The notes under the pieces were generated by a model. That model saw only the letters and a list, made by a program, of their open reading frames with translations, was not told the DNA's origin and ran no database searches. A DNA stretch of 64,000 bases, from positions 62,001 to 126,000 of the forward strand of contig CAYQJX010000004.1 in NCBI GenBank assembly GCA_964417965.1, in the 5' to 3' direction. This DNA is from UBA9959 sp964417965 (lineage in GTDB: Bacteria; Elusimicrobiota; Elusimicrobia; Elusimicrobiales; UBA9959). This document shows, one piece after another, positions 40,642 through 49,410 of the stretch (positions within the stretch are counted from its first letter, which is position 1; every line of letters starts with the position of its first letter). A program made the translations under genes and the position numbers.

Positions 40642-40670
40642 TTTTAATAATACTTTTAAAAGTATATAAT
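40642..40670 (+). promoter_or_regulatory. thyX promoter region with a 16-bp perfect palindrome
   Basis: ATACTTTTAAAAGTAT at 40650-40665 is a perfect palindrome immediately before a TATAAT -10 box (40665-40670); the matching -35 (TTTTAA, 40642-40647) is weak. It sits in the divergent mazG/thyX region and could be an operator; no regulator gene is adjacent. Confidence 0.5.
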
Positions 40671-40705
40671 TTTGTACAGATATTCCAAAAATCCGCGGAG
40701 GGCGC

Positions 40706-41404
40706 ATGCCGGAAACATCAACTCAGCCTGGACAGGGCCTCAACAAGGTCCTGGATAACGGTTTCATAAAACTCATCGCTTTCATGGGCGGCGACCAGAA
40801 CGCCGTGGACTCCGCCCGGGTCTCCTTCGGCTCGGTCTCCAAGGGCGAGGCCGCCGACCGGAAGCTCATTGAGTACCTGCTCGAGCACGGCCACTTCAGC
40901 CCGTTCGAGCACTCGGTGTTCCAGTTCCACGTGAAGTGCCCCATCTTCGTGGCGCGGCAGTGGATGCGCCACCGCATCGCCTCCTACAACGAGATCTCCG
41001 CGCGCTACACCGAGGTGCACGACGAGTTCTATTTCCCGGCCGAATTCCGGGCGCAGGACAGGAGCAACCGCCAGGGTTCGCTGCCCTCGGCGTCCCTGGA
41101 CCAGCCCAAAATGAAGGCCATCTACGAAAAAGCCATAAAAGCCTCCTACGCCGCCTACAAGGAACTTATCGACGCCGGCGCGGCCAGGGAGATGGCGCGC
41201 CTGGTGCTGCCGGTAGCGCAGTACACGCAGTTCCACTGGACCATCAACGCCAGGAGCCTGCTGAACTTCATAGCCCTGCGCGCCGACGCGCACGCCCAGT
41301 ACGAGATCCGCCAGTACGCCGACGCCATCCAGGGGATGTTCAGGGAAAAGATGCCCTGGACCTGGGAAGCCTACGCCAAACTCAATGAAAAAAAGACTTC
41401 TTAA
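40706..41404 (+). CDS. thyX: Flavin-dependent thymidylate synthase ThyX
   Basis: A 232-residue FAD enzyme making dTMP from dUMP with methylenetetrahydrofolate and NADPH. The ThyX signature RHRIASYNEISAR spans residues 88-100. HGHFSPFEHSVF near the N-terminus and the C-terminal Arg-Ser-rich loop NARSLLNFIALR are also characteristic. GGAGGG precedes the ATG. It ends with 20 bases of overlap into the periplasmic adaptor gene. No thyA is in the window. Confidence 0.96.
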   Translation: MPETSTQPGQGLNKVLDNGFIKLIAFMGGDQNAVDSARVSFGSVSKGEAADRKLIEYLLEHGHFSPFEHSVFQFHVKCPIFVARQWMRHRIASYNEISARYTEVHDEFYFPAEFRAQDRSNRQGSLPSASLDQPKMKAIYEKAIKASYAAYKELIDAGAAREMARLVLPVAQYTQFHWTINARSLLNFIALRADAHAQYEIRQYADAIQGMFREKMPWTWEAYAKLNEKKTS

Positions 41405-42314
41405 CGCCGCCGCGGCCCTGCTGCTGGCCGCGCAGGCCGGGGCCGCCGGCCCGGCCGCGCCGGCAAAAGCCAAAACCGCCCCGCCGGCAGGCAAGCCCGC
41501 CGCGCAGGAGGCCCGCCCGCTGGCCGGCCCCGTGCAGCACAGCATAAAGATAGGCGACATCGCGGTGTATACCCCGGTCACCGGCATCTCCACGGCGCAG
41601 GACACCTACGACGTGTTCGCCCCTTTCGACGGCCGGGTAGAGGCGCTGCAGGCCGAGCTGTTCGACTTTGTCACGGTCAAGAGCGTGCTGGCCCGCATGG
41701 TCTCCACCGAGATGGCCGCGCTGCTGGACTCCTCCACCCCGGAGTCGCGCAAGCAGACGGAGCGGCGCTGGCAGGACGTCTACAGCTACACCGACATCAC
41801 CCCCGAGACGCAGGGCGTCATCACCAACATCTACATCCAGCCCAGGACCACGGTCACCAAGGGCGACAGGCTCTTCACCGTGGCCAGGAAGGTTTTCATC
41901 ATCGGCCGGAACACCGAACCCCTGTACTCCGCCCTCACTACGGGGATGGCGGCGGAGGTAGGCCATGTGCGCAACCCGGACGACACCTTCCAGACAAAAC
42001 TGACCGGCTTCATCCGCCTCAAAGATTCCCCGCTGCTCAACCGCGTGTGGCTGGAAGTCCAGGACCTGAAGACCGGCATAAAGATAGGCGAGCAGTTCAA
42101 CGGCGTGCTGACCATAGGCAAAAGCTCGGGCGCCATGCTGGTGCCCCGCACCCACATCATCAATTCAGGCGGCAAGCGGTTCCTGATCACGGAGATCACC
42201 ACCGGCCTGGAGACGGCCGAAGAGACGGAGATCCTGGGGCACACCTCGGTCTACCTTGAGCCCGACTACCCCGCGGCGGAGGCCAAAGATGGAAAAAACA
42301 AAAAAGTCCGCTAA
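41385..42314 (+). CDS. Periplasmic adaptor-like protein (barrel-sandwich type)
   Basis: A 309-residue exported protein with a signal peptide (cleaved near AQAGA, residues 16-20) and an Ala/Pro linker to about 50. The remainder resembles RND/HlyD-type membrane-fusion proteins: a biotinyl-lipoyl-like segment (DVFAPFDGRVEALQAELFDFV), a second half GVITNIYIQPRTTVTKGDRLF and a beta-barrel ending VPRTHIINSGGKRFLI. The usual alpha-helical hairpin is replaced by a short ~40-residue insert. No RND or ABC partner is adjacent, so its partner is unknown. Confidence 0.65.
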   Translation: MKKRLLNAAAALLLAAQAGAAGPAAPAKAKTAPPAGKPAAQEARPLAGPVQHSIKIGDIAVYTPVTGISTAQDTYDVFAPFDGRVEALQAELFDFVTVKSVLARMVSTEMAALLDSSTPESRKQTERRWQDVYSYTDITPETQGVITNIYIQPRTTVTKGDRLFTVARKVFIIGRNTEPLYSALTTGMAAEVGHVRNPDDTFQTKLTGFIRLKDSPLLNRVWLEVQDLKTGIKIGEQFNGVLTIGKSSGAMLVPRTHIINSGGKRFLITEITTGLETAEETEILGHTSVYLEPDYPAAEAKDGKNKKVR

Positions 42315-42987
42315 CATTTATTCCAGCTTCATGTTCATGAAGCTGCAGCCGGAGTTCCGGCGGCTCATCTCCAACGAGAAGATCGCCGCCAAGCAGGAAT
42401 TCGAGAACATGGTGGGCGCCGCGCAGGAGAAGCTGTTCCTGCGCACCTACCTGGTCTCCGGCCTGCGCTCCGACGCGGACATCCTGATCTGGCGCATGTC
42501 CGACGACATCGCCTACCTGCAGGAGATAGGCGCGCGCACCTTCTCCGCCGGCGCGGGCCGCTACTTCACGCCGACCTACTGCTACCTCGGCGTGCACCCG
42601 GGCGCGGACCCGGCGCTGCAGAAGAAGGACCTGGAGTTCGGCTTCCTGCCCAAGGACACCTTCGGCAGGCACCGCTTCATGCTGCTGCACCCGGTGGTGA
42701 AGTCGCATAACTGGTACGAGCTGTCCGAGACCGAGCGGGCCAAGCTGACCGCCGAGCGGGCGCAGGTGGTAGCGCGCTACGGCGGCATCCAGGAGAACAT
42801 CTTCACCTCCTGCGGCCTGGACGAGCCGGACATGATAGTCTGCCGCGAGGCCAAGGCCCTGGAAGACCTGACGGCGGCCACGCACGAGCTGCGCCTGCAG
42901 CGCATCAAGCATTACACTTTCGACGACAAGCCGGTGTTCCTGTGCCTCGGCCGGGACCTGCGCGAGATAATGGACGCGATAAGCTGA
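42289..42987 (+). CDS. Chlorite-dismutase-fold protein (Cld/ChdC family), probably heme-free
   Basis: A 232-residue protein. The two ferredoxin-like halves of the family are seen as LRTYLVSGLRSDADILIWRM and FTSCGLDEPDMIVCREA, with the linking KSHNWYELSETERAKL typical of ChdC (HemQ). The proximal heme histidine expected in the helix after that segment (RxHGxIGRxY in ChdC) is missing; here it reads RAQVVARYGG. The start at 42289 follows GGAGG and overlaps the adaptor gene by 26 bases. Coproheme decarboxylation is doubtful. No heme-biosynthesis genes are nearby. Confidence 0.8.
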   Translation: MEKTKKSANIYSSFMFMKLQPEFRRLISNEKIAAKQEFENMVGAAQEKLFLRTYLVSGLRSDADILIWRMSDDIAYLQEIGARTFSAGAGRYFTPTYCYLGVHPGADPALQKKDLEFGFLPKDTFGRHRFMLLHPVVKSHNWYELSETERAKLTAERAQVVARYGGIQENIFTSCGLDEPDMIVCREAKALEDLTAATHELRLQRIKHYTFDDKPVFLCLGRDLREIMDAIS

Positions 42988-43015
42988 ACTTAGCCGTAAT
43001 TTAAAAGGGGTTAAC

Positions 43016-44224
43016 ATGAAAACTATAGGCATCATCATGGCCGGCGGCAAGGGCGAGCGGCTCTACCCGCTCACCAAGGAGCGGTCCAAGCCGGCCGTGC
43101 CGTTCGGGGGCAAATACCGCATCATAGACTTCGTGCTCTCCAACTTCATCAACTCGGGCATCTACTCCAACTACGTGCTGGTGCAGTACATGTCCCAGTC
43201 GCTCATCGAGTACCTGCGCTCCACCTGGAACCTCGGCGGCATCACCAAGGAGCACTTCATCACCGTCGTGCCCCCGCAGATGCGCCTGGGCGAGATGTGG
43301 TACCGCGGCACCGCCGACGCCGTGAAACAGAACCTCAACCTGATCAACGACTACAAACCCGACCTGGTGGCCATCTTCGGCGCCGACCATATCTACCGCA
43401 TGGACATCAGGCAGATGATAGATTTCCACGTGGCCAGCAAGGCCGACGTGACCGTTTCCGCCCTGACCGTCCCCCTCAAGCAGGCCTCGCGCTTCGGCAC
43501 CATAGTGGTGGACGGGAAGAACCGCATCACCGCCTTCGAGGAGAAGCCCAAGAACCCCAAGCCGATGCCGGGCAACCCCAACGCCGTGCTGGCCTCCATG
43601 GGCAACTACATCTTCAGCTACGACGCCCTGGTAAAAGTGCTCCACGAGGAATCCGGGGACGCCGCCGCGCTGGACTTCGGCAAGACCATCCTGCCCAACA
43701 TCCTCAAGCGCTACCGCGTGTTCGGCTACAACTACGCCGAGCAGGTGCTGCCGGGCAGCAAGCCCTTCGAGGAAAAGAACTACTGGCGCGACGTGGGCAC
43801 GCTCGAGGCCTTCTGGCAGGCCAACATGGACCTGCTGGGCGCCAAGCCCAAGATGGACCTTAACAACAAGCTCTGGCCCATCCAGGATTCCAAGCACACC
43901 GCCGGGCCCTCCAAGGTGATAGAATCCAACCTGCAGGACTGCATGCTGTCCGACGGCTGCATGATAACGCAGTCGTCGCTGAAGCGCTGCATCCTCGCCC
44001 ACGACGTGATCGTGCACGAGAAATGCCAGCTCGAAGACTGCATTATCATGGACGCCTGCGAGATCAAGGCCGGCTGCCGCCTCAAGAAGGTCATCATGGA
44101 CCGCTACAACACCATCGAGGCCAAGACCACCATCGGCTACAACTCCGACCAGGACGCGCAGCATTACTATATCGACCCGGACGGCCTGATAGTCATACCG
44201 CGCGGTATCTCCAAGTGGCAATAA
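43016..44224 (+). CDS. glgC: Glucose-1-phosphate adenylyltransferase (GlgC-like)
   Basis: A 402-residue enzyme making ADP-glucose for glycogen. The nucleotidyltransferase domain begins IIMAGGKGERLYPLTKERSKPAVPFGGKYRI in adjoining parts, followed by NFINSGIYSNYVLVQY, the FGADHIYRMD metal-binding motif and the FEEKPK segment. A left-handed beta-helix C-terminus (KCILAHDVIVHEKCQLEDCI) holds the allosteric region. AAGGGG precedes the ATG. No glycogen synthase or branching enzyme is in the window. Confidence 0.94.
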   Translation: MKTIGIIMAGGKGERLYPLTKERSKPAVPFGGKYRIIDFVLSNFINSGIYSNYVLVQYMSQSLIEYLRSTWNLGGITKEHFITVVPPQMRLGEMWYRGTADAVKQNLNLINDYKPDLVAIFGADHIYRMDIRQMIDFHVASKADVTVSALTVPLKQASRFGTIVVDGKNRITAFEEKPKNPKPMPGNPNAVLASMGNYIFSYDALVKVLHEESGDAAALDFGKTILPNILKRYRVFGYNYAEQVLPGSKPFEEKNYWRDVGTLEAFWQANMDLLGAKPKMDLNNKLWPIQDSKHTAGPSKVIESNLQDCMLSDGCMITQSSLKRCILAHDVIVHEKCQLEDCIIMDACEIKAGCRLKKVIMDRYNTIEAKTTIGYNSDQDAQHYYIDPDGLIVIPRGISKWQ

Positions 44225-45165
44225 ACGGCAAGAAATTCCGCCTGAAGAACCGCGAGGAGATCCTCCTGCTCCTCGGCGCGCAGGACGAGGACCTCAAGGA
44301 GCTCGAGAAGACCCTGAAGGTGCGGGTCTTCGTGCGCCACAACCCGGAGACGGAAAGCGCGGAACTGACGGTGACCGGCAAGCCGGTGGCCGTGGACAAG
44401 GCCCTGCTGCGCCTGCGGCAGACCCTGGAAGAATTCTACGACGCGCGCCTGGCCCCCGCCGAAGCCAAGCCGGAGGAGACCCCCGCCCTGCCCGACGGCG
44501 CGCTGTACAAGACCTCTTACGGCGAGCTCCTGCGCCCCCGGGGCGAGAACCAGAAAAAATACGTGGAGGCCATCCTTGCCGGCGACCTGACCGTGGGCAT
44601 CGGCCCGGCCGGCACCGGCAAGACCTACCTGGCCGCGGTCTGCGCCCTGCGCGCCCTGCGCGCCGGGGAAGTAAAACGCATCATCCTCACCCGCCCCATA
44701 GTCGAGGCCGGAGAGAAACTGGGCTACCTGCCCGGCGACATCTCCGAGAAAGTACACCCGTACCTGCGCCCCCTTTACGACGCTTTCCACGCGCTGCTCG
44801 GCCCTGACAAGTTCAGAGCGCTGCGCGCCGACGAAGTGATAGAGACCGTGCCGCTGGCCTATATGCGCGGCCGGACGCTGGAGAACGCCTTTATCATCCT
44901 CGACGAGGCGCAGAACACGCTGCCGGAACAGATGAAGATGTTCCTGACCCGCATGGGCATGTATTCCAAGGTAGTGGTCACCGGCGACGTGACCCAGATA
45001 GATATCAAGGAAAAGGACCGCTCCGGCCTGGTGCTGATCAAGGATATCCTGAAAAAGACGAACGGCGTAAAGTTCGTCTCCTTCTCGGCCAGGGACGTGG
45101 TGCGCCACCCGCTGGTAAAGGACATTCTCGCCGCCTACGAGGCCTGGGAAAAGGAGAACGGCTGA
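44215..45165 (+). CDS. phoH: PhoH-like ATPase (YbeZ family)
   Basis: A 316-residue protein. An N-terminal KH-like RNA-binding region (1-85) leads into the PhoH P-loop domain, with Walker A GPAGTGKTYLA, ILTRPIVEAGEKLGYLPGD, Walker B FIILDEAQNT and VVVTGDVTQID. The partner YbeY follows with a one-base overlap, as in many bacteria; the pair acts in ribosome maturation and RNA quality control. The most likely start is GTG at 44215, overlapping the glgC stop by ten bases; the frame is open further upstream but that is glgC sequence in another frame. Confidence 0.93.
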   Translation: MAINGKKFRLKNREEILLLLGAQDEDLKELEKTLKVRVFVRHNPETESAELTVTGKPVAVDKALLRLRQTLEEFYDARLAPAEAKPEETPALPDGALYKTSYGELLRPRGENQKKYVEAILAGDLTVGIGPAGTGKTYLAAVCALRALRAGEVKRIILTRPIVEAGEKLGYLPGDISEKVHPYLRPLYDAFHALLGPDKFRALRADEVIETVPLAYMRGRTLENAFIILDEAQNTLPEQMKMFLTRMGMYSKVVVTGDVTQIDIKEKDRSGLVLIKDILKKTNGVKFVSFSARDVVRHPLVKDILAAYEAWEKENG

Positions 45166-45593
45166 TGGCCGTCTCCGTTTTCTTCGAACCCGCCGCCGGG
45201 AAAGAAGCCCCGGCCAACAGGCGCCTGCTGGCCAGGGCGGCGGCGCTGGGCCTGGGCCGCCACGCGGCAAAACCCGTCAACCTGGTCTACACCGGCGGGC
45301 CCGGCATAAAGGCGCTCAACCGCCGCTTCCTCGGGCGTGACCGCCTCACCGACGTGATAGCCTTCAACCTCCCCCCCGCGCCCGTGCCCGGCTCGCCCTG
45401 GGGCGAGATCTATATCTGCGCGCCGGTGGCCGCCAGGCAGGCCCGCCGCATGGGACACTCCCTGCTCACGGAACTGCTGGTGCTGACCGTCCACGGCGCG
45501 CTGCACCTGGCCGGCATGGACGACGCCACCCCGGCCCTGCGGCGCCGCATGAACGAGCGCACGGCCCGCCTGCTCAGGCGGCTGATCGCCTGA
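45165..45593 (+). CDS. ybeY: Endoribonuclease YbeY with a variant zinc site
   Basis: A 142-residue metalloprotein for 16S rRNA maturation. Conserved parts are RFLGRDRLTDVIAFN and the zinc motif HGALHLAGMDD at 110-120. The two first histidines (110, 114) are present, but the third ligand, normally the His of GYDH, is Asp120. The sequence is short and very Arg/Ala-rich toward the end. Position directly after phoH supports the call despite the changed ligand. Confidence 0.88.
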   Translation: MAVSVFFEPAAGKEAPANRRLLARAAALGLGRHAAKPVNLVYTGGPGIKALNRRFLGRDRLTDVIAFNLPPAPVPGSPWGEIYICAPVAARQARRMGHSLLTELLVLTVHGALHLAGMDDATPALRRRMNERTARLLRRLIA

Positions 45594-45620
45594 CGCGGGC
45601 CCCCGCCCTTATTTGATAAA

Positions 45621-46292
45621 ATGTATATAAATATGCGCCATTTACTGATGCTCGCCCTGCTCCTGGCCCCCTTCTCCGACGCTCGCGCGGAGGGGCAGGC
45701 CGACCCCGCCATAGACGCCGAACAGCTCAGCCAGGACATGATAAAGAACATAGACAACTTGATCGGCCAGGTGAACAACAAGATCCAGTCCGACAAGCCG
45801 GTGACCGACCAGGATTTCGATTCCTTCTTCGGGGAATCTTTCTTTGCCGGCTCGCAGGACCCGATCCAAGGGCTGGAGCTGGCCCAGAAGCGCATCAACG
45901 ACAAGCTGGGCGCGCACCAGCAGGTCAACGACAAGTACGGCAAATGGATGGAAAAGAAGCTCTCCGCCGCCGACCTCAAGCCCGAGGTGGTGCCGGACGA
46001 CGAGCATATCACCGTGAACCTCAAGACCCCGGAGAACGCGGAAGACTCGATGAAGATAAACATCGAAAAAAGCCGCATCAAGCTCAACTACGCCCAGGTG
46101 GAGACCCGCCAGGAGCTGAAATCGGACGGCACGGTGGAGGCCTCTTCCTTTACCCGCCGGCGCTCCCGCGTGCTGGCCGTGCCCAAAGGCGCCAACCCGG
46201 CCAAGTACAAGGTCAGTTCCTACAAGGGCGGCGTCAGCATAATTTTCGACAGGCTGAAGAAGGGCAAGAAACGCACGGAGGCTTCCAAGTGA
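45621..46292 (+). CDS. Exported protein with an Hsp20/CS-like beta domain
   Basis: A 223-residue protein with a signal peptide (MRHLLMLALLLAPFSDARA). The first in-frame ATG at 45621 adds only MYIN to the one at 45633, and neither has a good Shine-Dalgarno. Residues about 25-120 are helical and acidic. About 125-205 look like a small beta sandwich (HITVNLKTPE, MKINIEKSRIKLNY, YKVSSYKGGVSIIFDRL), reminiscent of the alpha-crystallin fold; this is only a resemblance. The stop overlaps the leuS GTG (GTGA), so it is coupled to leuS. Confidence 0.55.
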   Translation: MYINMRHLLMLALLLAPFSDARAEGQADPAIDAEQLSQDMIKNIDNLIGQVNNKIQSDKPVTDQDFDSFFGESFFAGSQDPIQGLELAQKRINDKLGAHQQVNDKYGKWMEKKLSAADLKPEVVPDDEHITVNLKTPENAEDSMKINIEKSRIKLNYAQVETRQELKSDGTVEASSFTRRRSRVLAVPKGANPAKYKVSSYKGGVSIIFDRLKKGKKRTEASK

Positions 46293-48805
46293 ATACCGAG
46301 ACCATCGCCCGCACTTTCCAGGAGATAGACGTCCGCCAGCAGGCGCGCTGGAAGGAACTGAACGCTTTCAAGACGGCCCGGCTGCCCGGCAAGCCCAAGT
46401 TCTACTGCCTCGACATGTTCCCCTACCCTTCAGGCGACGGCCTGCACGTCGGCCACCCCGAGGGCTATACCGCCACCGACATACTCTGCCGCTACAAGCG
46501 GATGAAAGGTTTTGAAGTGCTGCACCCGATGGGCTGGGACGCCTTCGGCCTGCCCGCCGAGAACTACGCTATCTCCACCGGCGTGCACCCGCGCGTCACC
46601 ACGGAAAAGAACTGCTCCACTTTCAAGCGCCAGATAGACTCGCTGGGCTTCAGCTACGACTGGGAACGCGAGATAAACACCACCGACCCCGCTTATTACA
46701 AGTGGACGCAGTGGATCTTCCTGCAGCTGTTCAAGAAAGGCCTGGCCTACGAGACCACCAGCCCGATAAACTGGTGCCCCAAGTGCAAGACCGGCCTGGC
46801 CAACGAGGAAGTGTTCCAGGGCAAGTGCGACCGCTGCGAGACTCCCATAGAGAAAAAGAACCTCAGGCAGTGGATGCTCAAGATCACCGCCTACGGCGAC
46901 CGCCTGCTCTCGGACCTGGCCGGCACCGACTGGCCCCACTCCACCCGGCTGATGCAGGAGAACTGGATAGGCCGCTCCGAAGGCGCCGAAGTGGACTTTG
47001 CCCTGCCCGACGGGAGCAAGCTGACCGTTTTCACCACCCGCCCCGACACCCTTTACGGCGCCACCTACATGGTGCTGGCCCCCGAACACCCGCTTACGCT
47101 GAAACTGGCCTCGCCTGAGCAGCGGGCGGCCGTGGAGGCCTACGTGGCCGCCGCCGGCAACAAGTCGGACCTCGAGCGCACGGAACTGGCCAAGGACAAG
47201 ACCGGCGTGTTCACCGGCGCCTGGGCCGTGAACCCCGTCAACGGCGAGAAACTCCCCATCTGGACGGCCGACTACGTACTCACCACCTACGGCACCGGCG
47301 CCATCATGGCCGTGCCCGCCCACGACGACCGCGACCACGAGTTCGCGGTAAAGTTCGGCCTGAAGATCATTGAAGTGCTGAAAGCCCCCGCGGACTGGAA
47401 AGGCGAGGGCGCCTTCTGCGGCGACGGCACCGCCATAAATTCCGGCATCATAGACGGCCTGCCCACCCCGGAGGCCAAGAAGAAGATAACCAGGTGGCTG
47501 GGCGAGAAGGGCATAGGCCGCGCCAAGGTGAATTTCAAGCTGCGCGACTGGATCTTCTCCCGCCAGCGCTACTGGGGCGAGCCGATACCGCTGGTACATT
47601 GCCCCAAGTGCGGCACCGTACCGGTGCCTGAAAGCGAGCTGCCGGTACTGCTGCCCGAAGTAGAGAAATACCAGCCCACCGGCACCGGGGAATCCCCCCT
47701 GGCCGCGATAGACTCCTGGGTGAACACCTCGTGCCCGTCCTGCGGCGGCCCCGGCAAACGCGAGACCAACACCATGCCCCAGTGGGGCGGTTCCTGCTGG
47801 TACTACCTGCGCTACATAGACCCGAAGAACGCTTCGGTCTTCGTGGATAAAGAGCTGGAGAAGGCCTGGATGCCGGTGGACCTCTACATCGGCGGCACCG
47901 AGCACGCCGTGCTGCACCTGCTCTACGCCCGGTTCTGGCACAAGGTACTGTTCGACCTGGGGCAGGTCTCCACTACCGAACCCTTCAAGAAACTCGTGCA
48001 CCAGGGCATGATACTCTCCTACGCCTACCGCGACGGGAAAGGCGCCTACCGCCCCTATAACGAGCTCGACATCGCCGAAGACGGCGGAGCGGTCACCTCC
48101 GAAGGCGAGAAGCTCAAGCCGATGGTGGAGAAGATGTCCAAGTCAAAGAAGAACGTGATCAACCCCGACGAAGTGGTAGGGCGCTACGGGGCCGACGCGT
48201 TCCGCCTGTACGAGATGTTCATGGGCCCGCTCGAAGATTCCAAGCCCTGGAATATCCGCGGCATAGAGGGCGTGTACCGCTTCCTGAGGCGCGCCTACGC
48301 CTGGGGGCTGGAGCACGGAGGCTCCCTGACGGACGCCAAGGCCTCCGGGCCGGACCTGATCCTGCGCCACCAGACCATAGACAAGGTGGGCGCAGATATA
48401 GAGGCGCTCAAGTTCAACACCGCCATCTCCGCGCTGATGATCTACCTGAACAGCCTCACTGAAAAGAAAGAAGCCTCGCGGGAGGACTACGAGACCTTTA
48501 TCACCCTGCTGCACCCTTTCGCGCCGCACATAGCCGACGAGATGTGGGAGCTGGCCGGCGGCAAGGGCACGCTGATGTCCCGCGCCTGGCCCGAGGCGGA
48601 CAAGGCCGTCATCGCCTCGCGCGACATAGAGATCCCGGTGCAGGTGAACGGCAAGGTGAAAGAGCGCCTGAGCGTGAAGGAAACCACGCCGCAGGACGAG
48701 ATCAAGCGCCTGGCCCTGGAGGCCGCGGCGCCGCATACGGCCGGCAAGACCATCGTTAAAACGATAATCGTGCCCGGCCGCCTGGTAAGCATTGTGGTGA
48801 AATGA
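46289..48805 (+). CDS. leuS: Leucyl-tRNA synthetase
   Basis: An 838-residue class I synthetase. The HIGH-type motif is YPSGDGLHVGHPEGY and the second signature is KMSKSKKN. A zinc-ribbon segment (CPKCKTGLANEEV, CDRCETPIEKK), the CP1 editing domain (TTRPDTLYGATYMVLAPEHP) and the anticodon-binding C-terminus are in the expected order. Start is GTG at 46289 with GGAGG seven bases before it, overlapping the upstream stop as GTGA; the frame continues open to 45944 without meaning. It is followed by lptE and holA, the same order as in E. coli. Confidence 0.97.
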   Translation: MNTETIARTFQEIDVRQQARWKELNAFKTARLPGKPKFYCLDMFPYPSGDGLHVGHPEGYTATDILCRYKRMKGFEVLHPMGWDAFGLPAENYAISTGVHPRVTTEKNCSTFKRQIDSLGFSYDWEREINTTDPAYYKWTQWIFLQLFKKGLAYETTSPINWCPKCKTGLANEEVFQGKCDRCETPIEKKNLRQWMLKITAYGDRLLSDLAGTDWPHSTRLMQENWIGRSEGAEVDFALPDGSKLTVFTTRPDTLYGATYMVLAPEHPLTLKLASPEQRAAVEAYVAAAGNKSDLERTELAKDKTGVFTGAWAVNPVNGEKLPIWTADYVLTTYGTGAIMAVPAHDDRDHEFAVKFGLKIIEVLKAPADWKGEGAFCGDGTAINSGIIDGLPTPEAKKKITRWLGEKGIGRAKVNFKLRDWIFSRQRYWGEPIPLVHCPKCGTVPVPESELPVLLPEVEKYQPTGTGESPLAAIDSWVNTSCPSCGGPGKRETNTMPQWGGSCWYYLRYIDPKNASVFVDKELEKAWMPVDLYIGGTEHAVLHLLYARFWHKVLFDLGQVSTTEPFKKLVHQGMILSYAYRDGKGAYRPYNELDIAEDGGAVTSEGEKLKPMVEKMSKSKKNVINPDEVVGRYGADAFRLYEMFMGPLEDSKPWNIRGIEGVYRFLRRAYAWGLEHGGSLTDAKASGPDLILRHQTIDKVGADIEALKFNTAISALMIYLNSLTEKKEASREDYETFITLLHPFAPHIADEMWELAGGKGTLMSRAWPEADKAVIASRDIEIPVQVNGKVKERLSVKETTPQDEIKRLALEAAAPHTAGKTIVKTIIVPGRLVSIVVK

Positions 48806-48816
48806 CAGGGGGCAAT

Positions 48817-49410
48817 ATGAAGAAACTCTTACTCTTGGCCGCGGCGTTGGGGCTGGCGGCCTGCGGCGGGTCTTCGGACATCATCTACAAGCCGGCGGCC
48901 CAGAAGCTGCCGCAGCACATCAAGAAGATCGCCGTACGGCCTTTCTCCAACAAGACCCAGCAGTTCGGCCTTGAAGAGAAGCTGACGCTGAAAGTGATAG
49001 ACGAGTTCCTTAAGAACGGGGAATACACGGTCTCGCCGGAAAGCGCCGCGCAGGGCGTGCTGGTGGGCGAGATCAACCACTATATCCTGACCCCCATACA
49101 GTACGACGTGAACCTGGTCCCCACGGTCTACAAGCTCAACGTCATAGCCGCCGTGCGCCTGCTGGACAAGGAGCAGAACCGCTACCTCTGGGAGGAGCCG
49201 GCCCTGCAGGTCACCAAGATGTACTCCGCCGCCAACCTGCCCGGGGGCTTTACCGAAGAGCAGGCCAGGGAAAGCCTGTGGGAGATCCTGGCCAAGGACG
49301 TGGTGCTGCGCACCGTGGAGGGCTTCGGCTCGGTCTCTAGCACCTCGCAGAAAAGGCTGCCCGGCAACCAGGACAAGCAGCCCGAAGGCACGACGAACCC
49401 CAACCCCTGA
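48817..49410 (+). CDS. lptE: LPS-assembly lipoprotein LptE-like
   Basis: A 197-residue lipoprotein. The signal peptide MKKLLLLAAALGLAAC ends in a lipobox with lipidated Cys16. The rest has the small alpha/beta pattern of LptE: IYKPAAQKLPQHIKKIAVRPFSNKT at the start and a YLWEEPALQV strand. LptE plugs the LptD barrel that exports LPS. The ATG at 48817 follows AGGGGG; the ATG at 48802 overlaps the leuS stop but would lengthen the signal peptide. The leuS-lptE-holA order supports the assignment more strongly than sequence alone. Confidence 0.85.
   Translation: MKKLLLLAAALGLAACGGSSDIIYKPAAQKLPQHIKKIAVRPFSNKTQQFGLEEKLTLKVIDEFLKNGEYTVSPESAAQGVLVGEINHYILTPIQYDVNLVPTVYKLNVIAAVRLLDKEQNRYLWEEPALQVTKMYSAANLPGGFTEEQARESLWEILAKDVVLRTVEGFGSVSSTSQKRLPGNQDKQPEGTTNPNP

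Noticed and set aside
42289..42987. Functional coproheme decarboxylase (ChdC)
   Set aside because: The fold fits but the proximal heme histidine is missing and no heme genes are nearby, so the specific activity is not claimed.
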